From Deltaproteobacteria bacterium SM23_61 (GTDB lineage: Bacteria > Desulfobacterota > SM23-61), in assembly GCA_001304105.1 (NCBI GenBank), contig LJUR01000015.1:1-49477 (forward strand): a stretch of DNA of 49,477 bases, given 5' to 3'. Positions 8,460 through 16,218 of the stretch are shown here, piece by piece. Each line of letters opens with the position of its first letter. Position 1 is the first letter of the stretch. A model generated the notes under the pieces. It saw only the letters and a list, made by a program, of their open reading frames with translations, did no database searches and was not told where the DNA came from. The translations under genes and the position numbers were made by a program.

Positions 8460-9347
8460 ATGGCTCGATCAGGGAGAATAAAAGCCAGGAAAAAAAAGAC
8501 CAAAAGGAAGCCATACCTCTACCTTCTTGTTTCCCTAGGGGTGATCGGCTCGCTGGGCCTTTATTTCTTCCTTCTCCCGAAATTCGCGGAGAAAAAAATC
8601 GTCCAACCCATTCCCCCGGCCCCCAGTCCCGCGGCCAGGTTGCCGGAGGAACCCAGGAGAGAAAAGGAACCGCCCCCCGCACCGATGCCCCGCCTTGCCC
8701 TCATCATCGACGATGGGGGGTATAATGTGGATAAGATCAAAGCGATCATGGAAGCCGGTTGCCCTTTGACGGTGGCCATCCTGCCCAACACCCCCCATGC
8801 ACGAGAAACCGCTCTCCTCGCCCACCGGGGAGGCGCGGAGGTCATGCTCCATCTTCCCATGGAACCCAAAGAGAGTGACCGGTATTCACTGGAAAAAGAC
8901 ACCGTCCTTTCCGGGATGGGAAAAAATGAAGTCCAGGAGATTCTTGAGAGAGGTCTGAAGGAAATTCCCCATGTGCGGGGGGTCAACAACCACATGGGGT
9001 CCAAGGCCACGGAAGACATGCGGGTGATGAGGGCTCTGATGGAGATCCTCAAAAAGGAAGGCCTGTATTTCGTGGACAGCCATACCAGCCCCCGCACCGT
9101 GGGTCCGCAGGCAGCCCGGCAGGCGGGAGTGGCCTTCGGAAACAACGCCCGGTTTATCGACCCAGCGAAGGACCTGGGGGCCATAAAAAAAGCCATCCGC
9201 CTGGCCATGAAGAAGGCGAAAAAGGAGGGAAAGGCCATCGCCATCGGCCATCCTCATCCCCTGACCGCGCGGGCCATCCGGGAGATGATTCCGGAGATCG
9301 AAGCGGCGGGGATCAAACTGGTCCGTGCGTCCGAGGTGGTGGGATGA
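8460..9347 (+). CDS. Divergent polysaccharide deacetylase (YibQ/DUF610 family)
   Basis: Membrane-anchored protein of the divergent polysaccharide deacetylase family. A basic N terminus (RSGRIKARKKKTKRK) precedes one membrane segment (about residues 19-38), then a Pro/Glu-rich linker, then the deacetylase-like domain with LALIIDDGGYN, HLPMEP, GVNNHMGSKAT and FVDSHTSP, and GHPHPLTARAI near the end. A carbohydrate- or peptidoglycan-related role is inferred from the family. The frame can begin at TTG 8421, but ATG 8460 gives the typical short cytoplasmic tail; no strong Shine-Dalgarno is visible for either. It overlaps the next gene, an amidase, by 4 bp (ATGA), so the two are translationally coupled and probably act together on the cell wall. 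Confidence 0.82.
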   Translation: MARSGRIKARKKKTKRKPYLYLLVSLGVIGSLGLYFFLLPKFAEKKIVQPIPPAPSPAARLPEEPRREKEPPPAPMPRLALIIDDGGYNVDKIKAIMEAGCPLTVAILPNTPHARETALLAHRGGAEVMLHLPMEPKESDRYSLEKDTVLSGMGKNEVQEILERGLKEIPHVRGVNNHMGSKATEDMRVMRALMEILKKEGLYFVDSHTSPRTVGPQAARQAGVAFGNNARFIDPAKDLGAIKKAIRLAMKKAKKEGKAIAIGHPHPLTARAIREMIPEIEAAGIKLVRASEVVG

Positions 9348-11131
9348 GAGCGCGCTTCCTGCTGGCGGCCGTCCTGGGAATCGGGCTCGTGGGGACAGCG
9401 GGGGAGGGTATGGCCACTCCCCGCCTCTTGAGCGTCCGGAATTCGTCGGGCCCGGAATCCACCAGGGTGGTATTGGACCTTGAGGCCTCGCCGGCCTATG
9501 AAATCCAATCTGCAGCCAATTCGCCGATCCTGACGATTTACCTGCGGAATATGTCGCTCCCTCAGGGGGCGTTTGAAATCCTGATAGCGGATGAAGTGAT
9601 CCGAAAAGTGAGGATCGACCCGGTTGAAAAAGATGGGGCCAGAGTCGTTTTTTTCCTCTGTCAGCCGACGCGCTGGAAAGTTTTTACCCTGAAGCCAGAG
9701 ACGGACAAACCGGACCGCCTGGTCGTTGACGTTTTCCGTCCCGCAGGGGTGACGGAGAAAACAGTTGCCAAGACGGAAAGCAAACCTCCAGTTGCAGAAA
9801 AAGAGAAAGTGCCGGCAGGCAGACCGCCCGGCCCCCAGGTACAGAAAGAGAATGGGCTTCGCGCCAAGGCCGAGGTCCCGGCTGACAAGCCGCCCAGACT
9901 GGCTACCCCGGAACCAAAGATTCCCCCGCCCAAACTCGAAGAACCTCCCCGGGCAGTCACTCCAGAGGAACCTGGGGAGAAGGGAAGGTTTCCCGCAAAG
10001 GGAATCGCCCGGCTGCTGGAGATCCGTCATTGGTCGGCCCCGGACCACACCCGGGTGGTGGCTGACCTGGATGGGGCCCCGGGTTATGAAATCCTTCCCC
10101 AGACAGATCCCTTGGTCTTCACGGTGCAGCTCCGGGGAGTTCTTCTTCCCAAGGGGGGCCAGGAGGTACGGGTGGGGGACCCGGTCATCCGCAAGATGAA
10201 ACTGGAGCCGGAGGGCCGGAATGAAGCCAAGCTTTCCCTGTTCCTGGTTAAGCCGGGGCGGTTGAATGTCTTTCTTCTAAAGCCTTTTGAGGACAAGCCG
10301 GACCGGCTGGTCTTGGATGTCTCCCGGCCGGACCTGGAACAAAAGGAAAAAGAGCAGCGGCAGGTCACCCGGGAGTTGAAGGCCAGGAAGAAACGAATCG
10401 TAGTCATCGATGCGGGGCACGGCGGCGACGATCCCGGAGCGATCGGGCCCCGGAAGACGATGGAGAAAGACATCGTTTTGGCTCTGGCCCTGAGCCTGCA
10501 GAAAATGCTGGATGCCACGGGAGAGATCCGGGCCTTCCTGACCCGCCGGGGAGATTATTTTATCCCCCTGAATGACCGGGTGAAGATGGCCCAGGAATAC
10601 GGGGCCGACCTCTTCATCAGCCTCCATTGCAACGGAAGCAGAAGCCGCCGGACAAGAGGGACCTCCATCTATTGCCTGTCCCTCAAGGGGGCCAGCGACC
10701 AGGCAACCCAGCTTCTGGCCCAGAAAGAGAACGCTTCCGACATGGTCGGCGGGACCTCTCTGGCTCCGGTGCAGAGAGACCTGGACACCATCCTCCTGGA
10801 CCTGGAGCAGACCCACGCCATCAACGAGAGCCTCCAGCTGGGAGGATTGGTCCTGAATGAGCTGGGCCGGATCAACCGCATCCAGTTTTCCCAACCCCGC
10901 CAGGCAGGGTTTGCGGTGTTGAAATCTCCGGAGTTCCCATCCATTCTGGTGGAAGCAGCCTACATCACGAATCCCACCGAGGAGATTTTGCTGCGGAAAA
11001 AGAAATTTCAAGACCGGGTCTGTCAGGCCATCACCTTAGCGGTCAAGAGGTATATCCCCGTATTGTCGGCCAAAGAGGCCAGACCCAAGCAGGACATCTT
11101 GGAAAGGCCTGCGAAAAGAAAAGGAGGTTGA
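9344..11131 (+). CDS. N-acetylmuramoyl-L-alanine amidase with two AMIN domains
   Basis: Periplasmic cell-wall amidase that removes stem peptides from peptidoglycan. It has a signal peptide (about residues 1-24), a first AMIN domain (about 27-135), a Pro/Lys/Glu-rich linker with repeated PPRL/PPKL words (about 136-215), a second AMIN domain (about 217-330, repeating the TRVVxDLxxxPxYEI theme) and a C-terminal amidase_3 domain from about residue 350. The Zn site is visible: DAGHGG, the Glu of TMEKDI, ISLHCN and the late Glu of LVEAAYITNP. Two AMIN domains are more than the single one of E. coli AmiC. It is coupled by a 4-bp overlap to the YibQ-like gene. Confidence 0.92.
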   Translation: MRARFLLAAVLGIGLVGTAGEGMATPRLLSVRNSSGPESTRVVLDLEASPAYEIQSAANSPILTIYLRNMSLPQGAFEILIADEVIRKVRIDPVEKDGARVVFFLCQPTRWKVFTLKPETDKPDRLVVDVFRPAGVTEKTVAKTESKPPVAEKEKVPAGRPPGPQVQKENGLRAKAEVPADKPPRLATPEPKIPPPKLEEPPRAVTPEEPGEKGRFPAKGIARLLEIRHWSAPDHTRVVADLDGAPGYEILPQTDPLVFTVQLRGVLLPKGGQEVRVGDPVIRKMKLEPEGRNEAKLSLFLVKPGRLNVFLLKPFEDKPDRLVLDVSRPDLEQKEKEQRQVTRELKARKKRIVVIDAGHGGDDPGAIGPRKTMEKDIVLALALSLQKMLDATGEIRAFLTRRGDYFIPLNDRVKMAQEYGADLFISLHCNGSRSRRTRGTSIYCLSLKGASDQATQLLAQKENASDMVGGTSLAPVQRDLDTILLDLEQTHAINESLQLGGLVLNELGRINRIQFSQPRQAGFAVLKSPEFPSILVEAAYITNPTEEILLRKKKFQDRVCQAITLAVKRYIPVLSAKEARPKQDILERPAKRKGG

Positions 11132-11239
11132 AAGGGGAAAATGGTTAAAAAGGGAGTTCCTCAGAGCGGTCCTGGTGGCCAAAGACCGCGTGCTGGGGCA
11201 AAACCCCATCGCGCCGCCGGGATCAAAGTTTATTTTTAA

Positions 11240-11547
11240 GGATCATCTCCAAATTCGTTGAAAGCCAAAGGGCTGGTCTTTTCATAATTTGCTGTGATTT
11301 CATAGGCCCGGAAGAAAAGTCATCTTGCTTGCAATCATGAGGCGCCTATCTCTCCCCACCGGTGGCGGGGGAGTCGGTTATTTCTCCGAGGCTCGCTTAT
11401 CCCGCCCCCGCTGTGCTTTGCGGATGACCCACAGGGGGGGCATGGAAAGCGGATCTCCCGCCGATGCTTGCTGCGCAATCTGGCTTTCCTTCCGGGCCCT
11501 TGATAGGCTTTCATAAAGAATTCGACCAACGAATTTGGAGATGAACC
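11240..11547 (+). mobile_element. MITE copy A (308 bp, 8-bp target duplication)
   Basis: Non-coding element with terminal inverted repeats GGATCATCTCCAAATTCG at the left and CGAATTTGGAGATGAACC at the right. It is flanked by perfect 8-bp direct repeats ATTTTTAA (11232-11239 and 11548-11555). The interior matches copy C (16219-16526) in the opposite orientation at near-full length. No transposase ORF fits inside, so it must be moved in trans. Several IS families make 8-bp duplications (for example ISL3, IS66, IS1595); the parent is not identified. Confidence 0.93.
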
Positions 11548-11597
11548 ATTTTTAAAGACTGATAAAGCCGTAAAGGCGAATGCTAAAGGAGTTTTTG

Positions 11598-12256
11598 GTG
11601 AACGATCTGGAATTCGAGCGGGTTATGGTCATCTTCGCCCATCCCGATGACGCGGAAGTGCAGTGCGCCGGGACCATTGCCCTTTGGTTCTGACCCGGGG
11701 AGACAAAGGCACGCAAGACCCCTCCATGGCCGGGGACGAGCTGGTCCAGATCCGCCAGGAAGAGCAGCTCCAGGCCGCCAGCGAGCTGGGGGTGGGAAAG
11801 GTGGTCTTTCTCGCGAATGGCGACGGGGAGCTGGAGGTGAACCTGGAGCGGCGAAAAATATTGACCCGCATCATCCGGGAGCACCAACCGGAAGTCCTGA
11901 TCACCCATGACCCGTGGATGCGGTACCAGCTCCACCCGGACCACCGGGCCTCCGGGACGCTGGCCCTGGATGCGGTGATCTCCGCCCGTGACCCGCTCTA
12001 CTTCCCGGAGCAGATTAAGGACGGGGTGAAACCCTGCCGGGTGAAGCGGGTTTTCCTCTTCGCCTCCGACCAGCCCGATTTCTGGGTGGACATCGGGAGG
12101 ACGATGGAGAAGAAGATCGCCGCCCTGGGGAAACATCAGAGCCAGGTAATTCAGTGGCCGAAATGGGAGGAGTGGATGCGCCGGCGGGCCCAGGATGCCG
12201 GTGCGTCTCAGGGGTTGAAATATGCCGAACCCTTCAAACGGCTGATTCTAAGGTAA
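11598..12256 (+). pseudogene. LmbE/PIG-L family deacetylase, split by an internal deletion
   Basis: Zn-dependent LmbE-like N-acetylglucosaminyl deacetylase family. The N-terminal piece (GTG 11598, preceded by AAGGAG at 11586-11591) reads VIFAHPDDAEVQCAGTIALW and stops at TGA 11691-11693. The rest continues in another frame from about 11687: VLTRGDKGT, EEQLQAASELG, LITHDPWMRYQLHPDHRASG and the C terminus to 12256. The AHPDD and HPDH metal motifs are both present. In relatives about ten residues (of the type REGHEVTFV) lie between TIALW and VLTRGDKG. Their absence, with the frame change, points to a short deletion of 3n+1 bases. The gene is probably inactive unless this is an assembly error. 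It converges with the HpaB-family gene. Confidence 0.8.
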
Positions 12257-12263
12257 TTGAAAA

Positions 12264-12293
12264 GTTAACCACAGAGATCGCAGAGCACGCAGA
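12264..12293. repeat. Single arm of the CGCAGAG word repeat
   Basis: AACCACAGAGATCGCAGAGC followed by ACGCAGAGG, matching the arms at 1702, 14100 and 19314. No clear opposite arm is seen before the convergent gene end at 12372. Confidence 0.6.
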
Positions 12294-12371
12294 GGTTGAA
12301 TCGTCAAAAGCCCTCCATTTATTGTTCATCATTTACCCACCGTTCCGCTGCGCTTTAGCCAAATTCCAGGA

Positions 12372-13808
12372 TTACACCTTGATCCCTGCCGCAACCCTGG
12401 CCATGGTCTTGTACTTCTTGAACGGAGCCTCGGCCATGATCATCATCATCTGGGTAGCCATGGAGCCCTCGGCGTGGACTGTGGTGACCTCGTGAAAGGC
12501 CGACTCGTGGGAGCAGGCCATGCGCTGCGCCAGGTGGATCATGCGGAGGCGCTCCTCGGTGGAGAATTTGTCCGAGCCCCCCAGGTAATGCTCAAGGTAA
12601 TCATGAATATCGGGGTTCTCCCAGTCCTTTTTGTCCGGGGTGGTGGCGATGATCCCCCCGCAGATGTCCTGCACCAGCTTCATGATTTCATGGTATTTGC
12701 TGGCGAAATGGAGCTTGGCCATGTTGGTGATCAGTGGGTTGGGGACGGCGATGTCCCCGTACATGACCGGGTCTTTGGCCGAGGCGTTAGCCAGGGCCCG
12801 GAGAGTCTCCACATAACCGGCGATCTCCGCGAGCTTGTTCCGGATATGTCCCACTTTGTCCAGCCCGTTGTATTCCGCCATGGCCACGGCGATCCCGGCC
12901 ATCACTTCCACCGCCGGGACCTTGTAGCTGATCGCCGTGAAGCGGTGGAAGGTGGCGAAAGTGTACGCCAGGAGCATGGAGAACTGCCACTCCCCGCAGA
13001 GGAAGACCCGCTCCCAGGGGACGAAGACGTTGTCGAAGACGATCATGGCCTCGGTGAGCTCCCGAATCGGGCGGTCGGGGTGAAATTCGTGCTCGGTCCA
13101 CTCCCCCCGTCCTGCCCGGCAGATGAAGACCACGCCCTTGGTGTTCGACGGGATGGCAAAGCTGACCGCATAATCCCCCTCGTTCTCCCGCATCTGACGG
13201 GTGGGCACCACGATGATCTCGTTGGAAACCGGGGCGCTGGTGATGTGAATCTTGGCCCCTTTCACCACGATCCCGTCCTTATTCTTATCCACCACGTGGA
13301 GGTAATAGTCCGGATGCTTCTGCTTGGAGGGTTCCTTGGACCGGTCCCCTTTGACGCAGGTCACGGCCCCGCACATGGCCAGGTCCTTTTTCCGGACGTA
13401 TTCCAGGAAGTTGCGGGCATTTTCCTGGTACTGCTTGTTGCCCATCCTGCCGGCAACGACGAAGGCCGCGTTCAGGCAGTCGGTGCCGATGTCTTTCCCG
13501 AAGGGAAGGCCGCCGGTCAGCTCGATGGAGCGCTGGATCATTTTGGTGCGGTTGGCCAGGTCCTCCGGGTTGCGGGGGGTTACGAAATAGCGGTTGATCA
13601 GCTCCCCCGTCTCGGGGTGGGGGGCGGTAAAGAGGTTTCTCACCTCCAGGTCGGGATGAGAGGTGAGGGCAAACCCTTGGGCCACCGTATTCACGCTGAC
13701 TCCCAGGACCGGGTGGCGGGTGATATCTTCCACTTTTGATCCCCGGATATAAACCCGGCGCCCGTCTCTCAGGCTCTCCTTATACTCTTCCACGGTTCGG
13801 ATGCCCAC
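12372..13808 (-). CDS. HpaB/4-hydroxybutyryl-CoA dehydratase-family flavoprotein lacking Fe-S ligands
   Basis: A 478-residue flavoprotein of the HpaB fold (4-hydroxyphenylacetate 3-hydroxylase and 4-hydroxybutyryl-CoA dehydratase share it). KGDRSKEPSKQ, DYYLHVVDK, KGAKIHITSAPVSNEIIV and DNVFVPWERVF are characteristic and closer to the dehydratase branch. The cluster ligands known for the clostridial dehydratase (C99, C103, H292, C299) are mostly missing: the 99-104 region reads GGLPFG, His is kept at 288 (TFHRF), and the last Cys position is Tyr 295. The protein is therefore unlikely to hold that [4Fe-4S] cluster, and its reaction is unknown. The start is GTG 13808 with AGGAGG six bases upstream. 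It is divergent from the MarR regulator, with MITE copy B between them. Confidence 0.82.
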   Translation of the reverse strand: MGIRTVEEYKESLRDGRRVYIRGSKVEDITRHPVLGVSVNTVAQGFALTSHPDLEVRNLFTAPHPETGELINRYFVTPRNPEDLANRTKMIQRSIELTGGLPFGKDIGTDCLNAAFVVAGRMGNKQYQENARNFLEYVRKKDLAMCGAVTCVKGDRSKEPSKQKHPDYYLHVVDKNKDGIVVKGAKIHITSAPVSNEIIVVPTRQMRENEGDYAVSFAIPSNTKGVVFICRAGRGEWTEHEFHPDRPIRELTEAMIVFDNVFVPWERVFLCGEWQFSMLLAYTFATFHRFTAISYKVPAVEVMAGIAVAMAEYNGLDKVGHIRNKLAEIAGYVETLRALANASAKDPVMYGDIAVPNPLITNMAKLHFASKYHEIMKLVQDICGGIIATTPDKKDWENPDIHDYLEHYLGGSDKFSTEERLRMIHLAQRMACSHESAFHEVTTVHAEGSMATQMMMIMAEAPFKKYKTMARVAAGIKV

Positions 13809-13886
13809 GGTCCACCTCCTGAAAATATTTCTGAAAAGCTCAACTTCATTTAGACCATTTGGGGAATATTTTCAATAAAAAAAACT

Positions 13887-14091
13887 GGATCATCTCCAAA
13901 TTCGTTGATCGAATATTCCATTAAGACCTGCCAAGGGCCCGGAAGGAAAGGCAGATTGCGCCGCAAGCATCGGCGGGAGTTTGCTTTCCAAAGTCTACCC
14001 GCTTGACTTCCGCAAAGCACCGCGGGGGCGGGAAAAGAAAACTTCAAGAAAATAGCAGCTCTTTGGCCCTCAACTAATTTGGAGATGATCC
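13887..14091 (-). mobile_element. MITE copy B (205 bp, internally deleted, 8-bp target duplication)
   Basis: Same termini as copies A and C (GGATCATCTCCAAATTCG at the left, AATTTGGAGATGATCC at the right), with perfect 8-bp flanking repeats AAAAAACT (13879-13886 and 14092-14099). It has the same orientation as copy C but lacks about 103 bp of the interior, including the CCCGCC-GTGGGGAG segment. It lies in the spacer between the HpaB-family gene and marR and abuts a CGCAGAG repeat arm. Confidence 0.93.
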
Positions 14092-14098
14092 AAAAAAC

Positions 14099-14256
14099 TT
14101 AACCACAGAGGGCGCGGGGCACGCAGAGCTTAAAATGGCCAAAAGCCCAGGGCCAGGATACAGGAGGAGAAGCGACCTCTTTCTCACCCTTCCCTGAAAG
14201 TCAGAAAGGCCAAGGGCTTTCATGGAACGGGCTCTGCGTACTCTGCGGTTCATTTT
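14099..14256. repeat. CGCAGAG word repeat with inverted arm
   Basis: The left arm is TTAACCACAGAGGGCGCG and following (14099-14131). The right arm is GGCTCTGCGTACTCTGCGG (about 14230-14250). The enclosed sequence shows no convincing ORF. Confidence 0.6.
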
Positions 14257-14316
14257 TTCTTCGTCTTCGGAGAGCGCTGAGACTTTTCTATTTTCCTGAG
14301 CAGCGGGAAAAAATCC

Positions 14317-14350
14317 TTGACCGGTCGGGAAGATAGTTGTAATATACAAC
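14317..14350 (+). promoter_or_regulatory. Sigma70-type promoter with palindromic operator over the -10 box
   Basis: TTGACC (14317-14322), a 17-bp spacer and TAATAT (14340-14345) form a good promoter. The perfect palindrome GTTGTA-ATA-TACAAC (14336-14350) covers the -10 box, the typical place and form for a MarR-family operator. The regulator's ATG follows one base later, so autorepression is likely. Confidence 0.7.
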
Positions 14351-14351
14351 C

Positions 14352-14867
14352 ATGAGGCCAACCGTTCCGCCAGCATACCAGGAAGTCTTTTTCCTCATCG
14401 GGGAGTTATCCCGGGCCCTGCGCTGCTGCCAGCAGGAAGAGTCTTTCTGCCTGGGCTTGACTCTATCCCAGTTCTTCATCCTTCACACCGTAATCGGGAA
14501 GGGACAAATCCCCCTGGCGGAACTCCATGATATTCTTGCGGTGGAGAAAAGTACGACCACCCGGATGGTAAGCCCCCTGATCCGGAGGGGTTTGGTGGTG
14601 CAGGAAAGGTCGAAGCATGATTCGCGGGCTTTGAATCTGAGTTTGACCGCCCAGGGGAAAGAGGTTTACGAAAGGATCTGGGTCTGCCTTACGGAATTCC
14701 TCGGAACGATACAGAAAGGAATTCCCCCGGCAGAAAGAAGTAAGATCTACGGGGCCACCCAAACATTTTTGAACGCCGTCCAGGGCGCCTGCAAGGCTCG
14801 CGAAAGTCGCAAGAAGCATGGGAAAGGAGAAGGGAATGTGTGTTGCCAGAGAAACGCCCAAAGATAG
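14352..14867 (+). CDS. MarR-family transcriptional regulator
   Basis: Winged-helix regulator of the MarR family, 171 residues. The recognition region is about residues 57-85 (ELHDILAVEKSTTTRMVSPLIRRGL), followed by the wing VQERSKHDSRALNLSLTAQG. The N- and C-terminal helices form the dimer part, and the tail is basic (RESRKKHGKGEG). Cys pairs near residues 25-26 (RCC) and at the end (VCC) could sense thiol-reactive ligands, including metals, but this is speculation. The ATG lies one base after the operator and about six bases after the -10 box, so the mRNA is predicted to be leaderless or nearly so. Its 3' end overlaps the proposed upstream start of hgcA by 32 bp, which makes it the likely regulator of the hgc unit. 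Confidence 0.85.
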   Translation: MRPTVPPAYQEVFFLIGELSRALRCCQQEESFCLGLTLSQFFILHTVIGKGQIPLAELHDILAVEKSTTTRMVSPLIRRGLVVQERSKHDSRALNLSLTAQGKEVYERIWVCLTEFLGTIQKGIPPAERSKIYGATQTFLNAVQGACKARESRKKHGKGEGNVCCQRNAQR

Positions 14868-14973
14868 CCTCCCGGTAATTGAATCCTCACCCCTGGCTCC
14901 CGGTTCCGGGACCTGCTGACCCACCAAACCTCAGGCCCAGGCGGGCCTGCCGAGACTGGATCAGGGATTTGTT
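14836..14973 (+). other. In-frame upstream extension of hgcA containing a TGA codon (candidate Sec)
   Basis: ATG 14836 has AAAGGAG (14823-14829) six bases upstream and reads 27 codons ending in GSGTC. Then TGA (14917-14919), then an open frame (PTKPQAQAGLPRLDQGFV) straight into hgcA. The TGA directly follows TGC, giving Cys-TGA. If read as selenocysteine, HgcA would have 388 residues with Sec at position 28. If read as stop, this is a 27-residue leader peptide and hgcA starts at TTG 14974. My recollection is that some HgcA relatives carry a Cys-Cys motif in an N-terminal leader; this is unverified. Confidence 0.45.
14932..14949 (+). promoter_or_regulatory. Candidate bacterial SECIS hairpin
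   Basis: CAGGCCC (14932-14938) pairs perfectly with GGGCCTG (14943-14949) around the loop AGGC. The stem starts 12 nt, and the loop 19 nt, after the TGA at 14917-14919. Distance, short stem and a G within the first two loop bases fit the bacterial SECIS consensus. The loop start AGG resembles that of E. coli fdhF. It is also coding sequence (QAQAGL), so coincidence in GC-rich DNA is possible. Confidence 0.45.
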
Positions 14974-16002
14974 TTGGATGCCGTGGAGAGCCCGGTCGGA
15001 AAAATTCCCCGGGTATCCTCCTCCTTGAAATGGGAGGACCAAAAGGGCGCCTGGAAGGTGCGGTGGGGGATCGGCCGGATGCGCTATGCCATCGACCCCG
15101 GGCTGTATGCCCTAGGATATCCCGACCGGTCATCTCCGGTTCTGGTCACCGCCAACTATAAATTGACCTTCGACCGCCTGCGCCAGGCTTTGCCGAACAG
15201 AAATTTTTGGATCCTGGTGCTGGACACGAAAGGGATCAATGTGTGGTGTGCCGCGGGGAAGGGGACCTTCGGAACCCAGGAGCTGGCGGAGCGCATCCGG
15301 GTGAGCGGCCTGGAGAAGGTGGTGGACCACCGGGAGTTGATTCTTCCCCAACTGAGCGGGCCGGGGGTGGCCGCCCATCTGGTGAAAAAATTATCCGGGT
15401 TCAAGGTCATCTACGGACCGATCCTGGCCAAAGACCTGCCTGCCTTTATGGAAGCGGGGAAGAAAGCCACTCCGGAAATGAGGTGCAAGGCTTTTACCGC
15501 GTGGGATAGGGCGGTGCTCATCCCCATCGAATTGGTCCATGTCCTGAAACCGCTGGTTTTTCTCCTCCCAGCTTTTTTTCTCCTGGGGGGATTTGCCGGC
15601 GGAGGGAGCTTCTGGGAAAACACCGTGACCCATGGGAGCTTCGCCGCGGCCGCCCTCATCCTTGCCCTGGTCATGGGGGCAGTTCTTACTCCCCTGCTCC
15701 TGCCCTATCTACCGGGGAGGGCCTTCGCCCTGAAGGGTTTTTTCTTGAGCATCGTGGGAGTCGTCTTCCTCCTGGTGATCTTCGGCGGCGGAGGAATGAG
15801 ATGGGCGGGCATTTTGGAGAGGCTGGCCTGGGTTCTTCTGGTCCCGGCGCTTACCGCTTACCTGGCCATGAATTTCACCGGGGCCTCGACCTACACCTCC
15901 TTGTCAGGGGTTAAGAAGGAGATGCGCTTGGCGCTGCCCCTGGAGATCGGGGGCGCAGCCCTCGGGCTGCTGCTCTGGCTGGGTGCGCTTTTTTATCTTT
16001 AA
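14974..16002 (+). CDS. hgcA: Mercury methylation corrinoid protein HgcA
   Basis: HgcA passes a methyl group from its cobalamin to Hg(II), forming methylmercury. The diagnostic cap-helix motif GINVWCAAGKGTFGT is present, with the cobalt-binding Cys at residue 92 of this start (138 from ATG 14836). Around it are WKVRWGIGRMRY, VLVTANYKLTFDRLR and VVDHRELILPQLSGPGVAAH. The soluble corrinoid-binding domain ends near residue 170, and about five membrane segments follow (185-342), the expected architecture. This start is TTG with a weak AGGGA upstream and gives a normal length of 342 residues. However, the frame is open to 14920 and continues past a TGA to a better ATG. hgcB follows 589 bp later instead of adjacently, because of a repeat and MITE copy C. 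Confidence 0.93.
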   Translation: MDAVESPVGKIPRVSSSLKWEDQKGAWKVRWGIGRMRYAIDPGLYALGYPDRSSPVLVTANYKLTFDRLRQALPNRNFWILVLDTKGINVWCAAGKGTFGTQELAERIRVSGLEKVVDHRELILPQLSGPGVAAHLVKKLSGFKVIYGPILAKDLPAFMEAGKKATPEMRCKAFTAWDRAVLIPIELVHVLKPLVFLLPAFFLLGGFAGGGSFWENTVTHGSFAAAALILALVMGAVLTPLLLPYLPGRAFALKGFFLSIVGVVFLLVIFGGGGMRWAGILERLAWVLLVPALTAYLAMNFTGASTYTSLSGVKKEMRLALPLEIGGAALGLLLWLGALFYL

Positions 16003-16007
16003 ATTTC

Positions 16008-16215
16008 ATTGCACACAGATAAACACAGATTGAATATTGGCAAAAGACCTAAAGACAAAAGACTGAATGGGACACGGATGAGCACGGATAAACACGGATC
16101 CGGGATTTAAGATTCAGAAAAGAGATAAAAAATGAACTCGGCAGGGCATCATGAATTTTAAATCCTTTTATTCTCTTTCTATTCTTATCTGTGTTCATCT
16201 GTGTCCCATAAAATT
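16008..16215. repeat. ACACAGATAAAC repeat element with inverted arms
   Basis: The left arm (16012-16100) has ACACAGATAAACACAG, the shared inner word AAAGACTGAATGGGAC and GACACGGATGAGCACG. The right arm (about 16188-16215) is ATCTGTGTTCATCTGTGTCC followed by CATAAAATTTC. It has the same design as 4210-4466. MITE copy C is inserted at its right edge. It lies between hgcA and hgcB. Confidence 0.7.
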
Positions 16216-16218
16216 TCT

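Noticed and set aside
11132..11239. Short frame reading FLRAVLVAKDRVLGQNPIAP after the amidase gene
   Set aside because: Protein-like for about 30 codons, but no start, no recognisable family and it runs into MITE copy A. Could be a gene remnant, but not supportable.
12474..13739. 421-codon plus-strand ORF opposite the HpaB-family gene
   Set aside because: It is the antisense shadow of a well-conserved protein and has the His/Gly/Asp-rich composition typical of such shadows.
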